Shown: piece after piece, positions 30,707-40,030 of the stretch
Layout: every line of letters begins with the position of its first letter
How positions within the stretch are numbered: position 1 is the stretch's first letter
From: Pythium myriotylum
Taxonomy: Eukaryota > Oomycota > Peronosporomycetes > Pythiales > Pythiaceae
Length of the DNA: 64,000 nt
Assembly (NCBI GenBank): GCA_023091665.1
Contig: JALJCQ010000012.1
Span: forward strand, 496,001-560,000
Reading direction: 5' to 3'
The notes under the pieces: model-generated
Database searches by the model: none
Told to the model about the DNA's origin: nothing
What the model saw: the letters and a program-made list of their open reading frames with translations, nothing else
Made by a program: the position numbers and the translations under genes

Positions 30707-32197
30707 ATGTTCCTGCACCGCACGCCGTCGCCGCCGGGCAGCAAGCCGCGCGCGCTCAGCCGCCAGAGCAGCGGCGCGCCCAACAGCGACAGCTTTGTCT
30801 GCAACGTCTCGGACGACCAAGTCATCGAGCGCGACGTCGACCTCGAGATCGAGGCCCGCATCCGCGCCACCAGCGACACGGACACCGACGCACCGCCTGC
30901 CGCGCCGGCCGTGCAGCACCCGTACCGCAGTGCGTCCGTGTCGTCGCAACGCAGCGCGCAGCCGCCGCCGCCGTCACGGCGCGCGAGCGCGGCGCCCGCC
31001 AAGTCGACGCTCTCGTCACGCATGCTCTCGGCGCTGCAGAGGAAGAAGAGCCAGGCGTCGGCGAGAACCAAGCGCAGCGGCAGCGTCTTGCTTGAAGTCG
31101 TGCAGGCCGAGCAAGGCACGATCCCGGAGCAGCCGCGCGATGGCTCGAACCACTCGATGGGCGCCGACATTGACGGGCTCGTCGTGCCCGACCCGCTCTA
31201 CGATCCGAGCCAGGATCCGGTCTACATGTCGGACGACGAGAACGCGACCTTGACCCATGGCGTCCCAAAGTCGTGCAAGGACCGCCTCGAAGCGCGCATC
31301 TCGGAGCGCCTTCACCAGAACAAATCGAATCTCTCGGCTCGCCCCGACAGCCTCAGCGCGGCGCCCACCGACTCGAGCGAGCTTTCGGTTGTGTACACGA
31401 ACCGCCGCACGTACCCAGCCGAGTCGGGAAGGAAGATGGACACGCGATACTCGGACAACCACCTCGATACGCGCTTTGATCGCGCAGGTGTCACCCACGA
31501 GCAGCGTGTCAACAACGCGGGATCGTACTACCAGCAATTTGGCAGCCAGCAGTACCACCAACAGCCGCAGCAGCCGCCGCAACAGCCATCCGTGCAGCCG
31601 AACCCCAATATTCGCGGCCCGCTCGACCCCACGATCGAAATCCTCAACAACAGCAAGAGTCTGCCGGTTGCTTTCCATTTCCAAGGGCAGAGTGGACGCA
31701 CACAGCCACCGGCAGCTCCTGTGGATTACCGCGACCAACAATTTAACCAAACCCAGACGTCGTTCCGCGCGACTCGACGGGATCAAGCAGCTGCGCCTCG
31801 ACCAACCACGCGGGAGCCGCCTCGTCGTGACGACCAGTACCGAGCTTTGATCCTGTCCGTGGAGCAGATCGAGCAAGTCGTGGACGGACTTGAAAACTGC
31901 TTTGCTGCCTCTTCGTTCTCATCGCTCGCGTCGGTCGCGCTTCGTGAACTTGAGCTCCTGCGTGACTCGACCAAGCAGATTCGAACGAACGGGACGACGC
32001 TCATTCTTGCCGAGGTCGGACATTCGCAGTCGCAGGTATGCTCACTACTTCTGTTCCACAGTCACGAAAGTCGTGTTTGCTGACTTAGGTTTTTGTTGTT
32101 GCAGATGCTGGGTCCATGCCGCCAGCTCGTCGCACGTGCAGCTCAGCTGCAAAACCGCATCGAAATGCTGATCCAGCGTATCCGAACCATGTGCTGA
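30707..32197 (+). CDS. Disordered protein of unknown function
   Basis: Exons 30707-32035 and 32105-32197 (69-bp intron GTATGC...TTGCAG) give 473 residues. The frame is open upstream but has no earlier ATG. Residues 1-370 are Ser/Pro/Gln/Arg-rich with a Gln/Pro run (QQPQQPPQQP) and look disordered. The last 100 residues are ordered and helical (ALILSVEQIEQVVDGLENCF... to LQNRIEMLIQRIRTMC), and the second exon completes that helical domain. No family was recognised. The gene is convergent with the small ORF to its right, 189 bp apart. Confidence 0.7.
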
Positions 32198-32386
32198 GTG
32201 AGACTCGCAATGCCGAGGTCTTTTACTTAGCCATGTTCGCATTCGTCTGCTGCTGGAGTTTTGCGATGTAAGAGTTCCAGCTAGCAACCTTCTTGAACGA
32301 GAGGGTATCATTTTCTCTTTGGGGTCTCAACGGTTGTCGAGGTAGTCTTGCGGCGTCACCACGAATGATATTTATGAGTCGTTGCT

Positions 32387-32980
32387 TCATGATGTGCGTT
32401 GTCGACTTGTGGTTCGCTCGTGTTTCTTTGGTCTTGACTGTTGAGCAGGCGAGTTAGCTCTGGATTGTACTGCTGGTAGTGCTTGAAGGCGCGAGCTCTT
32501 CTTCGAGGTTGTAAACACAGCTGATCTAGGATGCAGTGGAATGCTTGGATTGTTTGGATTTGTTCGGTCAGAGATCATGCTCTTGGGTTGCAGAAAATCA
32601 GTCGTAGTGCTTCGAGATGCTCGGGGTTGTTTTCCGCAGATAAGCGCTGCCGTCTGAAGCCTCGGTCGTTGACTCACAATCGCAACATCTGTCGCAAATT
32701 CTTCCAGTGTTGCCAGCTCACTCGCCTCTGTGGTGGTCTCATTCCCCACTGACTCGGGAAAGATGGCGTCTATCGGGAAAGGAACACCTACTTCAAGAGG
32801 TGTTAATGTCAGTCGAGGCTGACTTTGAGTTCGTCTGTCGCGAGTGAACTTTACGGTCTTCGAAACTGCATCTCCACCTGCATCAGACAAGTCGAAGAGA
32901 GGAGCAGTTTGATCGATGATCGCAAACGCAGCAGCCAGGTCGTTATCGCTCGATCGAATCCCTGTGGTTGTGAAGTCCAT
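32387..32980 (-). CDS. Hypothetical 197-residue protein
   Basis: An uninterrupted ATG frame (MDFTTTGIRSS) with acidic and Ser/Thr/Pro-rich composition and a basic C-terminus; no domain was recognised. It lies 170 bp downstream of the HEI10-like gene on the same strand. It might be an independent small gene or a further 3' exon of that gene joined by an intron I could not place. Confidence 0.4.
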   Translation of the reverse strand: MDFTTTGIRSSDNDLAAAFAIIDQTAPLFDLSDAGGDAVSKTVKFTRDRRTQSQPRLTLTPLEVGVPFPIDAIFPESVGNETTTEASELATLEEFATDVAIVSQRPRLQTAALICGKQPRASRSTTTDFLQPKSMISDRTNPNNPSIPLHPRSAVFTTSKKSSRLQALPAVQSRANSPAQQSRPKKHERTTSRQRTS

Positions 32981-33149
32981 TGCCTATGTGCTGAATATCT
33001 TAAAGGCTGGGCATGGGACATAGTTTGTCTTCATAAATAGATGACTGACGTGGATTTGTTGGCAACACATAAGAGAAAACTTGACTTGAAAAACAAATCT
33101 ATCGACCACAGAAACCCTACATCTGGAATGTTGGCCTGACATTTATGCC

Positions 33150-35219
33150 TCAATCAGAAGCTGTTCGGGAATGGAATTTGGTTCTAAGACAACTCACCTC
33201 TTTGGCATGAAGCTGGTCCGTTGCGTGAGCTGAAGTGGAGTTTTTGGTCGTACGATCCGCTGCCGTGACGTAGGTACCGCTTGGACTGCTGGACGTTGCA
33301 TGTTTCCTTCTCAAAATCCAGGGGGTGAATGAATACTCCGTGCTACAAGAACCGCTTCAATGGTTTCGACACGAACCACCAAGTTGAGGTCTTTGAAATC
33401 TGTCGAAATTCGCCATAGAGGGACGTCGCATGTGGCCGGGGGTCTCCGGTCGCATAACGGCGCCCATGTTTGGGCGAGTCATCGGGACGTTATGGGCCGA
33501 GTTCTGGTACGTTGGTCTAGCGAGGGGCCTTGCGATCATTCGACCGTATGGAGATCCACCACTCACCATAGATCCTTCTCGTGGCATTTGCGTCATATGC
33601 TGAGTGTTGAGGGGATTAGCGGAGACGGTAGATCCTGACGGAGAAGGATACTGGCGCTGGCCGTTTTGACCCTGTGTTTGGGATTTCAATGCCTTGCACT
33701 AGTCCATTAGATGAGACACGTGAGAGATTGGTTGGTGAGTTCTCCCAGTCTTGTCGTACCATCTTTTCCCAGTTTCGGCATTTTCGTGATTTCTCTTTGT
33801 ATGCCTAAAGCAGACCTTGTGAAGTTTGGTAATTCGTCATCTTGTCCAGCTAACGAACCTCCCGGAGCTCCTCGTTGGAGGTATTCAGTGCCTGCATCTT
33901 TGTCTTCGTTTCTCGAAGATCGGCCTCCAGCTGGTCGGCATAACTCTTCAACTGGATGTACTTCTCACCGTGTTGAAGTTGAAATGCTTTCTGCTCTTCG
34001 ACTTCGAATCGCCGCTTTTCTGTTAGCTACTTAGTTCAGCGTTATGGAACCAACGACAAACCCATTTGGCGCCGGAGTTCTTCCTGTAGAATTGATAAGT
34101 ACTAGTGCCTACTAAGCTGCCATATCACATCACTCCACCTGTCTACGAAATCAATACGCCGTTGAGCATACGCTCATAGTGTGCTTCCAGAAAGTGTGCT
34201 TACCTGTAAGAGTCTTGAGCTAGCTGATACTGCGCAAACATGATCGATCAACGCAAGGATCTCTCGTCGACTTGAGCTAAAAGGACATACCATTATGAAA
34301 TCTGGCATACACAGAATAAATATGGGTCGATCTCTTGGGAAAAGGTGCCTAATTCACTGACCCAGAGCTTGCTGAAAATGTTCTGGGTGATGCATATTGA
34401 AGTCAGGCTTTGCCGCAGCACGCGAGTAATCTGTATTGTATACTTACGGAAACACGAAGACGGATTTGCAATCATTTCCTCCCAGATCGCCTTCTCGGCA
34501 TTGTTGTGAGATGTGAGTAGCAATCAGTCACCCCGATACCATGCGTCGAAAATGCTACCTCGATCCTCTGATAAGTGACACACACGACTGCTCATTAGAG
34601 CACGTGGGTTGCAGAAACGATCATGACGGTACCTTTGGATCAGCGAGCCCGTGGATTGTCCTAGAGAAGAATTTGAAGAGGACAAGCAGCAAGCGCGGCC
34701 AAATCGGCCACTTACGTCTCAAACACGCCACCACCTCGTCTGCATCAAGTCAAATCAACCAAACATATCGACCTTCCCGGTTGGATACGCCGTACGTGCT
34801 ATTGATGTCTACCAAATCCAGCAATTATTACGCTTGGTTTGCCAATTTCACGAGGAAGTGTCACGTACCTGTATGGCACGCCGGACAAACGAGACGACCG
34901 TTCCCAAAATGCTTGTAGGCGCATTTTTCCTGGACACGAAGAGCACAGTGAGCAGCGCAAAGAAACCCCATGTGCACCGCAACCGCCCACGCACGCAAAA
35001 GAGATGGCTGCATCTCGTGCGGTAGCACGTCTGCGCTGACTGCGCGCTCGCAAGAAGCACGTCCCAACACGCATTGCAGCGCAGCTGCGGCCGCGCTTGC
35101 GCCTGCTGCGACTGGCTCTCGCCTCCATCGTCCATGTCCCCCAGTGGGGAGCCGATGCCACGCCCTCTCCCGCGGTTGTGCACGCTCGAGGTCTCGCTCA
35201 TGCGGCCGTCGTCGTCCAT
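33150..35219 (-). CDS. HEI10/CCNB1IP1-like RING E3 ligase (meiotic crossover factor), with in-frame TAA
   Basis: Fourteen exons were reconstructed: 35219-34995, 34929-34865, 34739-34716, 34660-34633, 34567-34532, 34493-34448, 34382-34362, 34301-34291 (11 bp), 34229-34158, 34083-34062, 34019-33859, 33804-33760, 33698-33373 and 33342-33150, totalling 425 codons. The RING reads LRCNACWDVLL...RCSHLFC-EKC...CPAC, very like plant HEI10 (MRCNACW). It is followed by ALDFIMYQLAQDSY (CCNB1IP1 ALAFWTYQ), a coiled coil, and AYKEKSRKCRNWEKM, which matches the conserved end of the family's coil. The Pro/Ser-rich tail is typical. HEI10 is a SUMO/ubiquitin ligase that marks meiotic crossovers. A TAA at 34200-34202 (codon 162) interrupts the coil with both flanks conserved. 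Exons 2-8 and the last exon are the least certain. Confidence 0.75.
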
Positions 35220-35408
35220 GCTTTCCCTTGCTCTTCTTCTCGACTGTCAACAAGGCCTTCCACAACTGCATCCCGTCAGAATGACGGTCACTTCAACCTG
35301 TATGCAATTCATTCTTCTCGCACAATTCATTTTTGAATTGGGGACAGGCAGAGTGATGGTCGAGACGGTTTTGGCGGGAATGACGACGGGAAAGACCTTG
35401 TGGGGAAA
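35220..35408. promoter_or_regulatory. Divergent promoter, 189 bp
   Basis: It lies between the ATG of the HEI10-like gene (minus) and that of the coiled-coil gene (plus). The short shared upstream space suggests a bidirectional promoter; no specific factor site was identified. Confidence 0.4.
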
Positions 35409-37208
35409 ATGGAGCAAGGGAAGGAGACGGTCGCGGAGGGCTGGGCGGAGATCGAGGACAGCGTGGCCGCGACTGAGCTACCGCCGTTGCCGCCGACCTC
35501 AGACCCGGAGAGACTACTGCGCTATGTGCTCCAGATTCAGCCCAAGTACGCCGAGATGGAGATGATGGCGACGCATCTGCGGCTCTACGCGACGTCGCTC
35601 GAGCAGGATCTCGAGCAGGCGCGCAACCACTCGCGCATTCTCAGCTCGGAGGTCGCTGCAGAGCGAGAGAAGAAACAGTTTCTCGAGAGATACGCTGCTC
35701 AGATCGTCAAGGAACGTAACGAGCTGCTCCACGCGCGGTCCGCGAAGAAAGCCAAGAGTGCCAGCAGCTCGCACTTTACGTGGCATACGTGCTGTAAGAA
35801 AAGCGGCGAGCACGTCGCGGATATGATGCCGTCGATGGCTGCGTTTCGAGGCGATAAGTTGCAGGAAGCGATGGGGCTGATGAGATCACTCCAAGACGAA
35901 GTGAGGAACCAGGAACGGCTGAGGCAGGAAGTTAACTTTATGCTCAAGCGAACCCACCGAGAGCATGACAGCAAGACTGCTTCAGACCGCAAGCACATAC
36001 AACAGCTCGAGAAGCAACTTGTTCAGCGCGCGATGCTACAGTCGACGCTGGAACGCAAGCTGTACGAGGTTGAGAGTGCTTTGGCCAGGTATGATTCAGT
36101 CAAGCAACGTGAGATCTCGGAAATTGAGAGGAAGCTCGAAGAGGCGATTGCACGAGTGAGCTCGCTTGAGACTCAATGCGAGCGTTATCAAGTGAACCAA
36201 CGTGACTTGGAATCCGAACGCGACGATCTCCAGGACCGACTCACACACGTGATGGTTCTCAAGGACGAATTGGCTGATCAAGTTGACCAGCTATCATCAG
36301 AGCTCAGTCGCGCGCAGGCGGATGTTGAGGCCCTAAGAGGCGAAGTAGAAGTACTGCAGTCCGAGGATGTAACCAGCTTGAAAGCTTTGTACGAGGGTAA
36401 GGTTGAGAAGCTGCAAGAGGAGTGGTCTGGCCGCGAGCACGAGCTCATGATTCAAGTTGACTTATTGAGACAAGAGCTACGAAAGAACGAAGCCTTGTTG
36501 CAGCGCGCTACAGTGCACGTTGATTCTGCGGAAGGGGCACACTCGAACCAAAGCTCCCCGAATAAAAGCCATGACTCGTGGTCGCGGCAAAGAGATGAAT
36601 GGCTTCGTGGAACGGCCTCCCCATCTCAACGAGAGGAAGAGCATGTTGGGTCGTCATTGTCTCGGAGTCAGTTATCCCACTCGGCTTTCTCCCACAACTC
36701 AGATGATGAGCTGTCGGTGATTCAATGGGATACAGGCCACGATCGAAGACATAGTCGTCGTGTTTCACAATTCGATGACTTCGATAACCTTGATAGGTAT
36801 GGCGATGCCTTTGCTGGAAAGAATTCGTTCGACTTGTCCGTACATTCTACGCGTGATCTGAAGATTGGTGGTCTCCACAGCAGCAATAGCTCATATTCTC
36901 AGAGCGAAGTTTCCACAAGACAAGATGAGCCACACGAAGCCCTCCCGGCAAAGGATAAACCAAGATCTGATGGCTTGCGCAAGTCACTCGAATTATCCCT
37001 CGGGCCTGAGTTAGATGAAGAGGAGAACAAAAGTGATCTTGGTGAAGAGCATGACGCCAACCTTCTGGAGGATATGCATACGATACTGAAGCAATTCCAA
37101 GATCGACGGATAGAAGAAGAGGAAAAAGCTCGAGATGCAGAAAAAGCACTTGCTGACTATCACCAAGATCGAGATGAATTTCAGAATATGCTCGCACCAG
37201 TTGCGTGA
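35409..37208 (+). CDS. Coiled-coil protein, 599 residues
   Basis: A single exon beginning at the first ATG of the frame (MEQGKETVAEGW). Residues 30-120 and 150-390 are Glu/Lys/Gln/Leu-rich coiled coil. Residues 390-530 are Ser/Asp/His-rich and disordered, and a final acidic helix (EDMHTILKQFQDRRIEEEEKARDAEKAL cut here to its start) closes the chain. No catalytic motif was seen. A structural or trafficking scaffold is plausible. The stop codon ends only 4 bp from the stop of the PITH-domain gene on the other strand, so transcripts must overlap at their 3' ends. Confidence 0.75.
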   Translation: MEQGKETVAEGWAEIEDSVAATELPPLPPTSDPERLLRYVLQIQPKYAEMEMMATHLRLYATSLEQDLEQARNHSRILSSEVAAEREKKQFLERYAAQIVKERNELLHARSAKKAKSASSSHFTWHTCCKKSGEHVADMMPSMAAFRGDKLQEAMGLMRSLQDEVRNQERLRQEVNFMLKRTHREHDSKTASDRKHIQQLEKQLVQRAMLQSTLERKLYEVESALARYDSVKQREISEIERKLEEAIARVSSLETQCERYQVNQRDLESERDDLQDRLTHVMVLKDELADQVDQLSSELSRAQADVEALRGEVEVLQSEDVTSLKALYEGKVEKLQEEWSGREHELMIQVDLLRQELRKNEALLQRATVHVDSAEGAHSNQSSPNKSHDSWSRQRDEWLRGTASPSQREEEHVGSSLSRSQLSHSAFSHNSDDELSVIQWDTGHDRRHSRRVSQFDDFDNLDRYGDAFAGKNSFDLSVHSTRDLKIGGLHSSNSSYSQSEVSTRQDEPHEALPAKDKPRSDGLRKSLELSLGPELDEEENKSDLGEEHDANLLEDMHTILKQFQDRRIEEEEKARDAEKALADYHQDRDEFQNMLAPVA

Positions 37209-37212
37209 ATAC

Positions 37213-38128
37213 CTAGCTAAGTGTTTGAGATCCAACAGCATCAGCTACTTTGTGGTCAGCCGCTTGAGGTCGACTCTCGTACACTGCCTCCACGACGCCA
37301 TGGCGCCACTAATCAAAATCAAGCAACACGATGCGTCAGCAACGTACAGTAGAGCAAGACCACTCCATCTCAGCATACCTTCTTGCTCTCACCCTTGAGC
37401 CCAATGTAATAAATGCGCGTCTCATCGCCGTTGAAACTATCCTCGACAAAGAGCGTGATGCTACTAACTCCCTGAAACTTGCGGATCCTAAATCAAAGAT
37501 CGCGTCAAGATTGGCACAGCTTCTCATGTGGGTATATGACGCGCATACTGCAAGGGGTAGTCCACGCTAGCCGAGTGGTCTTCCACGAGCTCGAGCTTTT
37601 GCTGCGCGGGCAACTCGTTCGCATTTGAGAAGTCGATATCCTCTCGATTCGTGAATCTATCGCATCATATCCACAGCAAGTCTATCAGCCACACGGTCAC
37701 TCGTCACCCGACAGCATGCAAACAGCATCCACACATTTTGATGCTTTTCGGGTGTGCGCCATCCTCGCCGCCAGAAATGCAGATCGATTTGATGCTCACC
37801 GCCTCCGTGAAGCTGTACCAAAGCCAGGTCAGCAGCCCAGTTCGTAACAAACCACGGTGAACCCAGCGTACGGGATGTAGAGGATCATCTCTGGATCGTC
37901 TTCGTTGCTACTGAGGAACCGCGAGCGGTCGTCGCGGTCGCTGTGCGGCTTGAACGGATGTGCGACGTGCGCAGGATCCAACGCATTGAGCACGCGCAGC
38001 TTGCTCGTGTCAATGTACGGATACAGCGAATCGCCGTCGGCGTCTTCGATGTCGTGGTCGTGGTCGTGGCCGTGGTCGTGGCTGTGGTCGTGGCCGCCGT
38101 GGCTGTGGTGCTCGTGCTGGCACTGCAT
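37213..38128 (-). CDS. PITH-domain protein (PITHD1 homologue)
   Basis: Exons 38128-37863, 37812-37735, 37656-37549, 37487-37379 and 37308-37213 give 218 residues, close to animal PITHD1 (211). A His/Asp-rich N-terminus (CQHEHHSHGGHDHSHD...) is followed by the PITH fold: LYPYIDTSKLRVLNAL, FKPHSDRDDRSRFL, EMILYIPYAGFTEAVSI, GGEDGAHPKSIKIFTNR, FVEDSFNGDETRIYYIGLKG and a WRHGVVEAVYES C-terminus. PITH domains bind the proteasome in the related TXNL1; PITHD1 has been linked to proteasome and transcription functions. The His-rich N-terminus may bind metal. It shares a 124-bp upstream region with the RCC1 gene. Confidence 0.92.
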
Positions 38129-38252
38129 CGTCGAGCAAGATTTTTTCGAGACTCTTCTTGGGACGGCAATCAATCAAATCAGATTGAATCAGGTTCTATG
38201 ATCTGATCGTAGAGCTCCAAGGATCTGAGGAGATCGAAGCTGGCGCGCAAAT
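38129..38252. promoter_or_regulatory. Divergent promoter, 124 bp
   Basis: It separates the start codons of the PITH-domain gene (minus) and the RCC1-repeat gene (plus). Both genes must be driven from this interval or from within each other's transcribed region. Confidence 0.45.
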
Positions 38253-39463
38253 ATGGAGTGCATCGGCCTGGGCGAGGATATCTTCGGGGAATGCGGGGGC
38301 GATTTGCCGCGCGACTTGGTCGCCGTGGACGGCGGTGAGTCGTTCTCTGTCGGCGTGACGAGCAGTGGCGAGGTCATTGGCTGGGGATCCGCTTTCTACG
38401 GGGAACTGGGCGTGGAATCAACGGATGGCAAGTGTCGTCCAGAGCGAGTTCGCTCTCCACCGGCGTCAATCCCTGTGCCTCTCAAATGCGCTTCGGTTGC
38501 ATGCGGATTAAACCATGTTTTGGCGCTCTCAGTCGACGGTGAATGGGTTGTCGCGTAATACTGAGGACAGAGACGGATCCTGATGCTGGACTGCAGGTCG
38601 TGTGGTCGCATGGGGGAGGAACGATCGAGGCCAAGCATCGGTTTCTCCAGACGGAGTATCGATCGTTTTTCCGCCAAAAGAAGTTGTTTTCTCTCAAATG
38701 GAGCAGCCCCACATCGTCAAGCTTGCGGCGGGTGGAAGTCATTCACTTGCCATCGACACGGCCGGATCCTTGTGGTCGTGGGGGGATAACTCCCATGGTC
38801 AGTTGGGCGTGCCGAACATCAAAGAGTACACATTCGACCCTCGTCAAGTGAACTTCCCTAAAGGAGCCCGTGTGAGAAGCGTCGCTGCAGGCTACGCACA
38901 CAGTGCCTCGATCTCGTCGGACGGCGAGGTATTCACGTTCGGGTGGGGATTGTACCACCAGCTCGGTCACGGCTCGACCGATGATGTTTCTTCGCCTCAG
39001 CTTATTGCCGCCTTCGATGGTATTGATGGCGGCATGCTCAGTGTTGCTTGTGGTACATGGCACTCTATGGGCATATCTTGTCAAGGTGATATCTACTCGT
39101 GGGGCTGGGGCCCTGATGGTCAACTGGTATGCAAGTTGATACTGTACACTGCCGGTTCATGTGCAATGTTAACGAGGGGTTTTATGCGTGAAGGGTCCAA
39201 GTCAGCGCAAACATGAGAGGTTACCTCGAGTTGTGGACACTGAAGATGACTACTTTCTCCAAGAAAATGAAAGCAACAGAGCAATTCAAGTCACTTGCGG
39301 ATCTAGGTTTTCTATGGCAGTGAGCAAGGGCGGAAAATTGTTCTGTTGGGGCCGGTGGAAAGATGAAATAGCCTCTTCAACCGAGATTCAGTTGAGACAA
39401 AAGAAAGTGGTCCAAGTGTCGTTGGGCCATTCGCATGCTCTTCTTTTCGTCCACAACTACTGA
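38253..39463 (+). CDS. RCC1-repeat beta-propeller protein
   Basis: Exons 38253-38538, 38597-39126 and 39194-39463 (introns 58 and 67 bp) give 361 residues. Six WG blades are visible: GEVIGWGSAFYGELG, RVVAWGRNDRGQ, SLWSWGDNSHGQLG, EVFTFGWGLYHQLG, DIYSWGWGPDGQLG and KLFCWGRW. The second intron splits the GQL|G of blade five, and splicing restores the motif. RCC1 propellers act as Ran exchange factors or as protein- and membrane-binding scaffolds. The acidic or nucleotide-exchange signature of true RCC1 is not evident, so a general RCC1-like role is safer. There is no signal peptide. Confidence 0.88.
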
Positions 39464-40030
39464 GGTATACAATGGTTCCAGACGTATGCTAGCTCTACCT
39501 TTTGGTACACGATCATTTATCCGATCGGCGGCCTAGATTGCACTTGAAGCCTCTTGTGTCTGCTTTGTGTCTGTAAAACCACGAAGATCACAGTCGTAAA
39601 ACTTCGGCAGAACCGGTCTGGGAGGAGTACTGTACCTCAAGCCTGCACAATATCTGGAAAGCACATTGAAGGCGTTATATTACTCGGGTCATGGTGTACC
39701 CACCAGTTCACAGAGAAGACGTTCAAAGAATCTCCACATGCGTTAAAAGTGTATTTGGACGCTTCAATATGGAAGAGGGGTCTCTATATGTGGAGCTGGA
39801 AGTGTTCGAAGGAATTTGACTTCTACAGAAGAGTATCGCGAAGACAACATGGCTGAGGTCGAAGAATCCTTCTCGTTCTGAAACTGGAGCCATCAACCGT
39901 ATGGTAACTCACACACGTGGTCCTGTCTCAGACTATTACATCATGTCACAACGTCAAGATCGCAGTCACGAGCTAAAAGAACCAACGACTGCACAAGTGA
40001 GTTGAGATTTACCTCCCTGCAGCACTCGCA
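39464..40030. other. Intergenic, 567 bp, no gene seen
   Basis: Upstream region of the ion-channel gene. An ATG at 39943 could start an alternative 5' segment, but it would require a 26-bp intron and a different reading frame, so it was not used. Confidence 0.4.

Noticed and set aside
34184..34203. 20-bp GT-AG segment that could remove the TAA in the HEI10-like gene
   Set aside because: Too short for splicing, and its removal shifts the conserved downstream frame.
39943..40030. Upstream ATG as the start of the ion-channel gene
   Set aside because: It would need a 26-bp intron; the ATG at 40031 gives a phase-correct first exon with a plausible cytosolic N-terminus.
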